A DNA stretch of 64,000 nt. It comes from Capra hircus (taxonomy: Eukaryota > Chordata > Mammalia > Artiodactyla > Bovidae). The stretch covers positions 35,024,575 to 35,088,574 of the forward strand of contig NC_030819.1 in NCBI RefSeq assembly GCF_001704415.2, in the 5' to 3' direction. Below the pieces are notes generated by a model. It was not told the DNA's origin. It saw nothing but the letters and a program-made list of their open reading frames with translations, and ran no database searches. Positions 12,017 through 22,125 of the stretch are shown piece after piece (positions within the stretch are counted from its first letter, which is position 1; the number at the start of each line of letters is the position of its first letter). The position numbers and the translations under genes were made by a program.

Positions 12017-12329
12017 GTGATATTCAAAGCAGTTGCAACCTTGAGGTCTCAAGATCTCCTCAGATCAATTGTCAACACAGACGAGTTTTTACAGGAATTG
12101 TCTTATGGACACAACACTCTGAGTCTAACAGGCTCTGGACCCTGAATTCCTTACAGTCCTGTCAGACTCCCCTCAGCCAGAACACTCATGTGAGCTTCTT
12201 TCTGAACCCAACCTTCTGAAGACAACCTCAAGATAAGTAATACCTTCCCAACTAAAATGCAGTTGATTTTTCTTATGGTCCTCCTCGGTATCACTCCCTG
12301 GAAGATTTGTTTATTTTTAAAGTAACATT
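12017..12329. other. unclassified stretch upstream of the env relic
   Basis: No motif is clear. By position it may belong to the same endogenous retrovirus, but I cannot support that from the sequence. Confidence 0.35.
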
Positions 12330-13282
12330 CAGACATGCAAAAGGGCTGAAGTTTTACTGACTGTTGGATCTGTCACCATCAGCCTCAGTCGAGGAATAAA
12401 TACACCCCACCAGACTTTCAGGGAACTGCACTAACAGCTGACAGCATCACCGAACTACGGTTTAATTCCTCCACGCCCAGGCTTCTGCCCAGGGATATCA
12501 AGGTTGCCCACTGCCACCACACTCCTGCAAAGGCCTGTGTGTTAGTCAAATCCCTGTTTTCTGGGGGTCCAACCAACTGTTCATCATGAGCCGTCCACCT
12601 ACAGGCATGGCCGACTCTAGATATTTACCATGCTTAAGGGCTCTGGGGACAGGATCATACCAAACATGGAGGGGCCTGGCCATGTGCAAGTACCCTGGAT
12701 GGAAGGGCACCACCATGAGCCTAAACAAGACTCAATAAAATTCAAGGACAGTGTGTGTGCCCCTGAGGGATGTTTGTTCCTCGAGGTCCCTGTGGTAAGG
12801 GCCACCCATGTTGGGCCATCAAGTGTCTCCAAAAAACTACCAGGGGACACTGGGCTATAGGTTGTTCACACCCAGATCAAGGTTACATTCAAATTTTAAT
12901 TACACTCGCACAACCTGTGAATCAAAGGGGCCATTCATCTAGTCAGGAGGGGAGCTGGACTGGTAATAGCAGTCGTCACTCTTGTAAGATCCCTGGTGAG
13001 CCTAGCATGAGAAAGAACTTATAATAACCTAAGTATAAAAAAAAATAAATTTAAAAAAGTCAGAGACTGGCCTAGGTAAGTAGAGAACCCAGATCTAACC
13101 TTAGAATGACAAAATCTTCACTAGACCCTCTGGCCCACATGACACTTGACCACTACAAAGCTCTTGACTACCTGCTGGCTGATCAAGGGGGAATTTATGC
13201 CCCAGCAACCATTTCCTGCTGTTTTTATGTTAACACTAGTGGTCAGATAGAAGAGAGCACATCCCAATTGCCAGAGAAAACC

Positions 13283-13862
13283 ACTTGCAGACAAAGACAA
13301 GTATCATATGGTATCACTTATACATGGAATCTTAAAAAGCAGTACAAATGAACTTACCTACCAAAGAGAAATAGAGTTACAGATGTAGAAAATGAACTTA
13401 TGGTTTCCAGGGGGGCAGGGAGGAAGGGACAAATTGGGAGACTGGGATTGATATACATCGACTACTATATACGTATCCAACTCTTTGCAACCCCATGAAC
13501 TGCAGCCCGCCAGGCTCCTCTGCCCATGGGGATTCTCCAGGCAAGAATCCCTGAGTGGGTAGCCATGCCCTCCTCCAGTGGATCTTCCCAACCCAGGGAT
13601 CTAACCCAGTCTGCTGCACTGCAGGCAGATTCTTTACAGACTGAGCCACCAGGGAAGTATATATAAAATGGATAACTAATAAGAACCTACTGTATAGCAG
13701 AGGGAACTCTACTCAATAATCTGTAATAGCCTTTCTATTTTTTTAAAGAAAAGAACCTTTTAAAAATAGTGGATATATGTCTATTGATTTACTTTGCTGT
13801 ACTCCTGAAACTAACACAACACTGTAAATCAACTATACCCCAATAATTTTTTTTCTTTAATA
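13283..13862 (+). mobile_element. older L1 3'-UTR fragment, split by a SINE
   Basis: Characteristic L1 3'-end phrases are present: GGTATCACTTATACATGGAA, a GTTTCCAGGGGGGCAGGGAG-like stretch, and a terminal CTTTGCTGTACTCCTGAAAC, followed by a T/A-rich end. A Bov-tA SINE (13471-13657) is inserted in it. It interrupts the env relic. Confidence 0.75.
13471..13657 (-). mobile_element. Bov-tA SINE nested in an L1 fragment
   Basis: On the minus strand it reads from the SINE head (CTTCCCTGGTGGCTCAG) through GGGTTGGGAAGATCCACTGG to the 3' part. The flanking CTATATA-like bases recur on both sides, a possible short target-site duplication. Confidence 0.88.
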
Positions 13863-14167
13863 GAGAGAAGGTCACTTGGCCAAATACTCAAAACAAGAAG
13901 GGCCTGGATGAACAAATTTGTGACAGGAACTAAAGAAGGTTCCCCAGCTTCTCTGGGCTTCTAAGGTCATTCTTAGAACCCCTTATGGTTACTCTCCTTC
14001 TCTTGCTCTTTGGTCCATGATTCCTCAATTGACTTATTAGTTTTATCTCTTAGAGAACTGAGACAATCAAGTGGCAGATGGTCTTTACCCAAGGCTATGA
14101 GCAATTGCGACTCTAGCCTGATAACAATCAGATTCATTTTAGTGGAATCAGGAGAAATCTGCTCCTC

Positions 14168-17100
14168 TAACCCAAAGCGAAAACAGCAACCAGTTGTGGA
14201 TGTGACTGGTGATGGAAATAAAGTTCAATGCTGTAACAACTATATTGCATAGGGACATGGAATGTTAGGTCCATGAATCAAGGTACATTGGAAATGGTCA
14301 AACAGGCGATGCCAAGAGTGAACATTGATATTTTAGGAATCAATGAACTAAAATGGGGTGAAGTGGGTGAATTTAACTCAGATGACCATTATATCTACTA
14401 CTGTGGGCAAGAATCCCTTAGAAGAAATGGAGTAGCCATCATAGTCAACAGAAGAGTCCAAAATGCAGTACTTGGGTGCAATCTCAAAAATGACAAAATG
14501 CTCTCTGTTCATTTCCAAGGCAAACTATTCAATATCATGGTAATCCAAGTCTATGTCCCAACCAGTAATGCCAAAGAAGCTGAAGTTGAATGGTTCTATG
14601 AAGACCTACAAGACCTTCTAGAACCTTAGTTCTAGATAGGATATCACCCCCCAAAAGATATCCTTTTCATCATAGGGACTGAAATGCAAATCTAGGAAGT
14701 CAAGAGATACCTGGAATAGCAGGGGAATTTGACCTTGGAGTACAAAATGAAGCAGGGCAAAAGCAAACGGAGTTTTGCCAAGAGAATGTCCTGGTCAGAG
14801 CAAACACCCTCTCCCAACAAAATGAGAAAAGACTACCCATGAACATCATCAGATGGTCAGCACCAAAATCAGATTGATTAATATTCTTTGCAGCTGAAGA
14901 TGGAGACACTCTATACAGTCAGCAAAAACAAGACCAGGAGCTGACTGTGGCTCAGATCATGAACTCCTTAGTGAAAAATTCAGTCTTAAATCGAAAAAAG
15001 TAGGGAAAGCCACTAGACTGTTTAAGATAAGACCTAAATCAAATCCCTTATGATTATAGAGTGGAAATGACAATAGATTCAAGGGATTATATCTGATAGA
15101 CAGAGTGCCTAAAGGACTATGGACAGAGATTAGTGACATTGTACAGGAGGCAGTGATCAAGACCATCCCCAAGAAAAAGAAATGCAAAATTGTTGTCTGA
15201 GGAGGCCTTACAAATAGCTGAGAAAAGAAGACAACATAAAGGCAAAGGAGAAAAGCAAAGATATACCCATCTGAATGCAGACTTCCAAAGAATAGCAAGG
15301 AGAGATACGAAAGCCTTCCTAGTGATCAAGGCAAAGAAATAGGAAAATATTAGAATGGGAAATACTAGAGATATTCTCAAGAAAATTAGTGAAACTAAGG
15401 GAAAGTTTCATGCAAAGATGGACATAATAAAGGACAGAAATGGTATGAATGTAACAGAAGCAGAAGATATTAAGAAGAGGTGGCAAAAAAACACAGAACT
15501 ATACAAAACAGATCTTCATGACTCAGATAACAACGGTGGTATGATCACTGGACAACAGCCAGATATCCTAGAAGGCGAAGGCAAGTAAGCCCTTGGGACG
15601 TATCACTACGGACAAAGGTAGTGGAGGTGATGGAATTCTAGTTGAGGTATTTCAAGTCCTAAAAGATGATGCTGTTAAATTGGTACATTCAATATGCCAG
15701 CAAATATGGAAGACTCAGCAGTGCCCATAGGACTGGAAAAGTTCAGTTTTCATCAATCCCAAAGAAAGGCAATGCCAAAGAATATTTAAAGTACCACACG
15801 ATTGCATTCATCTCACACGCTAGCAATGTAATGCTCAAAATTATCCAATAGTACCATGAACCATGAATTTCCAGATGTTAAAGCTGGATTTAGAAAAGGC
15901 AGAGGAACCGGAATCAAATTGCCAACATCTGTTGGATCACAGAAAAAGCCAGAGAATTACAGAAAAACGTCTATTTCTGATTTATTGACTAATGCTAAGC
16001 CTTTGATTGTGTGGATCACAACAAACTGTGGAAAATTCCTCAAGAGACAGGAATACTAGACAATTTGACCTGCCTCCTGAGAAATTTGTATGCAGGTCAA
16101 GAAGCAACAGTTAAAATGGGACATGGAAAAAGAGATTGGTTCCAAATTGGGAGAATATGGCAAGGTTGCAGAGTTCCAGAAAAACATCTATTGCTGCTTT
16201 ATTGACTATACCAAAGCCTTTGACTGTGTGGATCACAGTAAATTGTGGAAAATTCTTCAAGAGATGGGAATACCAGACCACCTGACCTGCCTCTTGAGAA
16301 ATCTGTATGCAGGTCAGGAACCAACAGTTAATACTGCACATGGAACAACAGACTGGTTCCAAAGAGGAAAAGGAGTACGTCAAGGCTGTATGTTGTCATC
16401 CTGCTTATTTAACTTCTATGCAGAGTACATCATGAGAAAGGCTGGGCTGGATGAAGCACAAGCTGGTATCAAGATTGCCAGGAGAAATTTCAATAACCTC
16501 AGATATGCAGATGACACCATCCTATGGCAGAAAGTGAAGAAGAACTAAAGAGCCTCTTGATGAAAGTGAAAGAGGAGAGTGAAAAAGTTGGCTTAAAGCT
16601 CAACATTCAAAAAACTAAGATCACGGCATCCAGTCCCATCACTTCATGACAAATAGATGGGGAAACAGTGGAAACAGTGGCTGACTTTATTGTGGGGGGC
16701 TCCAAAATCACTGCAGATGGTAATTGCAGCCATGAAATTGAAAGACGCTTACTCCTTGGAAGGAAAATTATGACCAACCTTGATAGCATATTCAAAAGCA
16801 GAGACATTACTTTGTCAACAAAGGTCCATCTCGACAAGGCTATGGTTTTTCCAGTAGTCATGTATGGAGCTGAGAGTTGGACTATAAAGAAAGCTGAGTG
16901 CAGAACTGATGCTTTTGAACTGTGGTGTTGGAGAAGACTCTTGAGAGTCCTTGGACTGTAAGAAGATCCAACCAGTCCATCCTAAAGAAAATCAGTCCTG
17001 GGTGTTCATTGGAGGACTGATGTAGAAGCTGAAACTCCAATATTTTGGCCACCTGATACAAAGAGCTGACTCATCTGAAAAGACCCTGACATTGGGAAAG

Positions 17101-17283
17101 ATTGAAGGCAGGAGAAGAAGGGGATGACAGAGGATGAGATGGATAGATGGCATCACCAACTCAATGGACATGAGTTTGGGTAAACTCCGGGAATTGGTGA
17201 CGGACAGGGAGGCCTGGTGTGCTGCAGTTCCTGGGGTCGCAAAGAGTTGGACATGACTGAGTGACTGAACTGACTGACTGAGC
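14168..17283 (+). mobile_element. BovB LINE, near full length, with internal duplication
   Basis: This copy contains the endonuclease region (14273-14629: NELKWGEVGEF, SDDHYIYYCGQESLRRNG), the linker and the reverse transcriptase (16090-16548). The RT motif NNLRYADDTI lies near 16490-16520, and the element ends in the TGAACTGACTGACTGAGC-type terminus. Multiple frameshifts make it inactive. A segment of about 216 bp in the palm/finger region is present twice in a row (about 15958-16170 and 16174-16390), so the motif around KAFDCVDHSKLW is repeated. It is inserted in or beside the env relic, in intron 1. Confidence 0.92.
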
Positions 17284-18042
17284 TGATGGCAGAAAGCAAA
17301 GAGGAGCTAAAGAGCCTCTTGAGGAAGGTGAAAGAGGAGAGTGAAAAAAGCTGGCATAAAACTTACCATTCAAAAGATGAAGATCATGGCATCCGGTACC
17401 ATCACTTCATGGCAAATTGATGGGGAAACAATGGAAACAGTGACAGACTTTATTTTGGAGGCTCCAAAATGACTGCAGATGGTGACTGCAGCCATGAATT
17501 AAAAGACGCTTGCTCCTTGGGAGAAAAGTTATGGCCATCCTAGACAGCATATTAAAAAGCAGAGACATTACTCTGCTGACAAAGGTCTGTCTAGTCAAAG
17601 CTATGGCTTTTCCAGTAGTCATGTATGGATGTGAGGTTTGGACTATAAAGAAAACTGAGCACCAAAGAATTGATGCTTTTGAACTGTGGTGTTGGAGAAG
17701 ACTCTTAAGAGTCCCTTGGTCTGCCAGGAGATCCTACCAGTCAATCCTAAAGAAAATCTTTCCTGCATATTCATTGGAAGGACTGATGCTGAGATTGAAA
17801 CTCAATTCTTTGGCCCCCTCATGTGAAGAACTGACTCATTGGATAAGACCCTGATGCTGGGAAAGATTGAAGGTGGGAGGAGAAGGGGATGACAGAGGAT
17901 GAGATGGTTGGATGGCATCACCAACTCAATGGACATGAGTCCGAGCAAGCTCCAGGAGTTCACAATGGACAAGGAAACCTGGTGTGCTGCAGTCCATGGG
18001 ATCACAAAGAGTCAGACATTTTGAGCAACTGAACTGAACTGA
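17284..18042 (+). mobile_element. second BovB 3' fragment in direct tandem
   Basis: Right after the terminus of the preceding copy, the sequence jumps back to the AGAAAGCAAAGAGGAGCTAA region of BovB. It then runs through to another TGAACTGAACTGAA end. The two 3' ends are therefore adjacent and in the same orientation. Confidence 0.9.
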
Positions 18043-18660
18043 ATCCAACATGTGACAATGCCTGCGCTTAGCAGGTAGCAGGATCAGAAGATGAACCTTT
18101 GCCCCTTCAGTAATAACGAGCAGTAAAAAGATAAGGCTGATGCCCCAGAAATATATTCCTGCCCCTCCCTCGAATGAAAACCAACCTCTCTTATCTGAGT
18201 TTCAGGCTCATTCATAAAAGGAAAGACAAAAATAAAAACTGACTAGAACTAGGTAGGACCCAAATGGCAGAAGACCTAACCTCTAATAGACACAGAGCCT
18301 CATTATGAATCCACTGTAATATATGAGCATGATAAATGACACACCAACCAGACCACTACAGTTGACAGTGACTATGACAACAAAGCCAAGAGCTCATACA
18401 AGGACTGGAAAGGAGTGCTGCCTTAATTTCAGGTCCAAATCACACCACGTTATTGGGTAAGCCATGAATATTCCTCCCTCTCTTAACCTGATTCCCTTCC
18501 TTTTACTTCAACCCTCCTGTATACCCAGTTGGGCTGAGAGGTTGACTTGCAAACTAAGTCTCCGTTTCTCATTCTTTGGTCATTGAGCAAAGCTTGTGCT
18601 CTAGCAGTCTCACCACCAGTTTACTTGTTGGTTGTGGGAATCTGAGTGGAGAAAGAACCT
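18043..18660 (+). repeat. possible endogenous-retrovirus LTR-like sequence
   Basis: The position downstream of an env relic and phrases such as TTGGGTAAGCCATGAATATT with a CCTCCCTCTCTTAACC tract resemble an ERV LTR. I cannot define the terminal TG...CA ends. It could equally be unrelated single-copy intron DNA. Confidence 0.3.
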
Positions 18661-18756
18661 CCCCTTCATGATAAGGGGTCTCAGTCTGGGCCAGGACCCT
18701 GGAACAAGTCCAGGCAACCAATTCTATGGCAAGCACAGCAGTTACATACACAAGAA

Positions 18757-18890
18757 ACACAGACCCCAGAACCAGACTTCCTGGTTTGAGACCCCATTCT
18801 ACCACTTACTAGCTGTGTGATGGTAGGCAACTACTCAACCTCTATGCTTCAGAGTCTTTAAGCATGAAATAAGAGGTAATAGCTCCTTCC
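18757..18890 (+). repeat. MIR SINE
   Basis: The MIR core phrase CCACTTACTAGCTGTGTGA is intact, followed by the usual CAACTACTCAACCTCTATGC and a decayed 3' part. This is an ancient mammalian tRNA-derived SINE. Confidence 0.85.
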
Positions 18891-20288
18891 TCCCCAGCAG
18901 AAAAGCTGGAAATGGGTGCCAATGAAAATGGAAGTCTTCACCTTCCATTTCTATGCACATACATTTTCAAAGTCAACAAACAGAATGTGCTTTGAGAGTT
19001 TCTTGTCCTACTTGATGTTAAGGAGACAGTTGTCTACTTTGCTATTATTTATGGTAACCACACACATATTCCTTCTTCTAGGCCCCTCTTTCCTAAAGGG
19101 CGATCAAATAGCCAAGGGATGTAGCTACATGCACTGAATACACCACCATCCAAGCAAGCAGAGGAGCTGCCATTCCCCTGGGGATCCCCTAGACTGTCCA
19201 ACAAAAGAAGTATCAGAATTTGTGGAAAAGATAAATGGGATAGGGTCCAGAAACAAAGGACCTAATAATCACCCAAGTGTGATTAAAATCCAAAGGTTCA
19301 GGCCTGCATATCTATATTCCCAGCTATTAGATGAAGACTTCAGTTAAGAGCTTCAGCTCTCTGCAGTGCTTTTCATCTCTGTGTTTCCTCCCAGCTCATG
19401 GACCTGTCAGTGGTTTCAGGACCAAAGGACTCCTGGGCAGGACCACCTGCATCAAGACCATGCACTGCTTCTCTGAAGGATAGAGATCTGGATAAGACCC
19501 CACAGGTTTCAGGAACTCCATCCCCAGGGTTTGGTTCTCAAAGGTAGAAGTGGAGATAGATATTCACAACAGAGCCAGGTGCTGTGGTCAAATACACACT
19601 CTACTCCTGGCCGTGTCCCAGGCAAAAGCAACACATGTTCCAGAATAATGCCCCATTCATTTCATAAAAAACAGTAGCGTTTTGTACACACATGAAATTG
19701 GCCAAAACTGGGTACCAGGACATACAGGACCACACAGGGAGTGAAGGAGGGGCAGAAAGAAAGACATGGTCATAGACAGGGGGAGAGAGGGAGCCCAGGG
19801 CAGTTGGAACTCAGATATTCACCTAAGGAACATGGGAAAAGGTGGGGACATTATTGGAAGATGGCAAAGATGCAGGGCACTAAATAGATAAAGAAAATTG
19901 TTCATAAGCTGCTTGCTTGGTGGTGGAGGTGGGGGGAGTTGCAGCTTATTTCAGAACTGACAGCGAATTCCTGAGTGGTTCTGAGGCCACTGGATAAGGT
20001 GGAGAGTAGGGAGCCCAGTCCCTTCTCCTGCTGGGCAGTGACTCTCCCTGAGCAACCTCCTTGCCTTCTGCTCCTGCTGCATCAGCTCTCAGGCTCTGGG
20101 GCTGGCTGGGCGGAGAGCAGCAAGGCAGACCACTCAGTTCCCCTGACACCAGGTCCCTTGGTACCCCTCCCAACCTCACAGGCCCCAGGCTCCCAGGCAC
20201 TGCTCCCTCGCTTTGTCCCTTGATCCCCAACAGAAGCCGACAGTGTTGTCCCCGCGGTGGAATGTCACAGCTCAGACAGGGCACTCAC
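18891..20288. other. unclassified 5' part of intron 1
   Basis: I see no repeat or exon here. Base composition becomes GC-richer toward exon 1, and a GGGCGG (GC-box-like) word occurs near 20109. Confidence 0.5.
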
Positions 20289-20362
20289 CAGACAAACAGG
20301 CGGGAGCAGAAGTTCGCCTTCTGCAGCGGGCTGGTCTTCACCTCCGCGGACACAGGCGGCAT
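20289..20362 (-). CDS. ABCC4: ABCC4-like (MRP4) coding exon 1
   Basis: This is the first coding exon of an ABCC4/MRP4-type ABC transporter, a plasma-membrane pump that exports organic anions, cyclic nucleotides and prostanoids. It encodes 24 residues beginning MPPVSAEVKTSPLQ and ending in CSRLFV, plus two bases of a Trp codon. I recognise it by similarity to the start of human MRP4 (EVK..PLQ.AN.CSR.F.WW). An in-frame TGA lies 13 codons upstream (20402-20404) and A is at -3, which supports this ATG (20360-20362). The donor follows directly as CTG|gtgagt at 20288. Nine of 24 residues differ from human, which is more than expected for a simple orthologue, so a ruminant ABCC4-like paralogue is likely (inference). 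The exon sits in the GC-rich part of the window. Confidence 0.92.
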
Positions 20363-20790
20363 CTTGCCGGCCAAGGCGGACACAGACCGGGGTCTTCCTG
20401 CTCAGGCGGCCGTGGGGCTCCTGCTGCTCCTGGAGGCTCTGGTGGGGATGCTGGATTCTGGCCGCCTCACAGGTCCACTGGGCCGGAGCCTGAGAACACC
20501 TGCTTCTGACAGTGGAGGGCCCTTTGTGCACCAGGTCCGCCTCCCAAGACTGAGCAGCCTCCAGGGTCCACCTCTGAGGCACCCGCTCTGTGCAGGTGCT
20601 GCCACAGGCATAGGACGGATGCAGCGTGCCACGTGTGGGGCTGCAGGACCAGGAAACACCCAGGTAGACGCTTCCGGAAGCCTCACGCAGGTGGGAGGCA
20701 AAGTTATCAGCTCTTTGTTACAGGCAGCAGGCTGACTGTGAGGCACAACCAGCCCAGCTCCTAGGAGCGCACCTGGCCGCCAACTCTGCG
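20363..20790 (-). promoter_or_regulatory. probable 5' UTR / GC-rich promoter region of the ABCC4-like gene
   Basis: The stretch directly upstream of the ATG is GC-rich with scattered CpGs (for example around 20340-20420 and 20640-20710). It contains no obvious TATA box, consistent with a GC-type promoter. No transcription start can be placed from the sequence alone. A long open frame on the opposite strand (20061-20735) looks like a by-product of the base composition. Confidence 0.45.
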
Positions 20791-21189
20791 GATGTTCCTG
20801 TTCTGAGCCCAGGCACTCACCCAGAAGGTGGAGATGGGAGGCTCAGCCCCGCCCATCTCTGCTGCTCAGAGGCTCCCCATGCTGCAGAGGAAACCTGGAG
20901 AAAGCTGGCAGAAGGAGATAGCAGCCTTCTCTCTGGGCCCTCTGCTCTCATCAAGACCAAACAAGGGCGCTCTGGAAACTTCTCCAACTGTAATGAAGCA
21001 GAACCCAGTGGGGCCTTCCTTGGATAGATCCTACCCAAACCCCATGCCCTCTGCCTGTCTCCTGTTGGTAGAAAATTTTTAGTCTCCCAGGCCTCATCTG
21101 AATCACAAAAGTCTGGCTCAAGAGTTAATGACTGGAAAAATGTGAACACGTAATTAAAAAAACAAAACGTTATCAAAAGATTAGCCATA
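20791..21189. other. unclassified upstream flank of the ABCC4-like gene
   Basis: Single-copy-looking sequence between the GC-rich promoter region and the upstream LTR. No motif is strong enough to call. Confidence 0.45.
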
Positions 21190-21597
21190 CTGCCGTCACA
21201 GAATCTTTAGCTCCTCCCAGAAGGCTACAGATAATATGTTTGGTGCACATTCCCGAGTTGTTTTGCAGATGCTGAAAAGTCCACCAGGTGGAAGAAGTTA
21301 ACTGCATGACCATGATAAACTGGAACTTAAGGATTTATGATGATAACCCCTGTTGCATTACCCTGCTCCTCAACATCAAGCAGAGAATAGTGCATGAGCT
21401 AAATCAAGTACTCTCCATTCTCTCCCCTATTCTGCCTTTAAAACACCTCCCCTGAAATCCACTGGGGAGTTCCAGACTTCTGAGCACGAGCATCCTTACT
21501 CCTTGCTTGGCCCGTGCAATAAACTTTTCTCTGCTCAGAACACCAACATTTCAGTTCATATCACCTCAGTGTACATTGGGCACAAGACCTTGGTTTG
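21190..21597 (+). repeat. ERV-type LTR (probably class I), solo
   Basis: The layout is LTR-like. A TATA-like GCCTTTAAAACACC element lies near 21438. A short GC-richer leader (GACTTCTGAGCACGAGC) and an AATAAA signal (near 21518) follow, then a U5-like T/C-rich end with CATTGGGCAC. Such features typify mammalian ERV1 LTRs. No internal retroviral genes adjoin it. It points away from the ABCC4-like promoter and starts about 0.8 kb upstream of its ATG. Confidence 0.6.
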
Positions 21598-21954
21598 GCC
21601 AATACAAACCAGGCACCAAACATTTGACAATGGCCAACAACAGGGTTTAGCACAGATTATGTTTGTAGAGCTATAAGACTTAAACAAATGTAACAGAAGA
21701 TTAGAAGACTTCAAATGATTTTGAAACATGAATTCATGCTGTCATTGGAGATCACCACAACATGTGAGGTGTCTTGCATCTCACAGGTTACATTGTGGGG
21801 GGACCTCTGTGAGCTTTTTGCTGCTCTCTTTGAAGAGGAATTTGGGACAGAGAGATTGCCTTACGATTTCTTTCATCATGAGCTCAGGGACTGCCTAGTG
21901 GAGTAATAGTGGCAATATGTTATAGAATACAGGTTATGTGCATTTGTGGGAAAC
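21598..21954. other. unclassified flank
   Basis: No recognisable repeat. A short open frame at 21715-21906 has no identifiable domain. Confidence 0.4.
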
Positions 21955-22125
21955 AATTCACTTTTAACTCCCACAATACCCTATTCAAGAAGGTATTATC
22001 TCTGTTTTACAGATGAGAAAGATGAGACTCAAGGACAGCATTCTCCAAGATCTTTGAATCAGTAAATGATGAATTTTGATTTGGATTCAAGTCCAAGTCC
22101 AGCATGACTGTCTCACTGTTGGATG
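21955..22125 (-). repeat. MIR SINE
   Basis: Reverse-complement MIR signature: TATTATCTCTGTTTTACAGA, GATGAGAAAGATGAGACTCA, and a decayed GGATTCAAGTCCAAGTCCAG end. Confidence 0.8.

Larger units (their letters stand above)
12330..14165 (+). pseudogene. decayed gammaretrovirus-like env relic (endogenous retrovirus)
   Basis: Short collinear islands identify a retroviral envelope gene. They are a CWIC (CXXC-type) surface-subunit motif near 12365, a hydrophobic fusion-peptide-like stretch near 12925-12985, and the transmembrane-subunit stretch LDYLLADQGG with a CX6CC-like motif near 13165-13225. The first Cys of that motif is Tyr here. A hydrophobic membrane span follows at about 13975-14015. Many stops and frameshifts break it, and an L1 fragment carrying a SINE (13283-13862) splits the transmembrane part from the membrane span. 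No gag or pol is recognised alongside. It is antisense to the host gene and certainly not coding as it stands. Sequence at 12040-12330 may be more of the same element but is not diagnostic. Confidence 0.7.
11376..20288 (-). other. intron 1 of the ABCC4-like gene
   Basis: This 8.9-kb intron begins gtgagt and ends with a T-rich tract plus cag. It contains a Bov-tA SINE, a decayed retroviral env relic split by an L1 fragment, two BovB copies in tandem, LTR-like sequence and a MIR. Almost all its length is explained by insertions. 11376-11781 is AT-rich and unclassified, and 18890-20288 is unclassified single-copy-looking DNA. Confidence 0.85.

Noticed and set aside
12546..12860. overlapping open frames on both strands as genes
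   Set aside because: They fall in the decayed env relic, and none covers a full domain.
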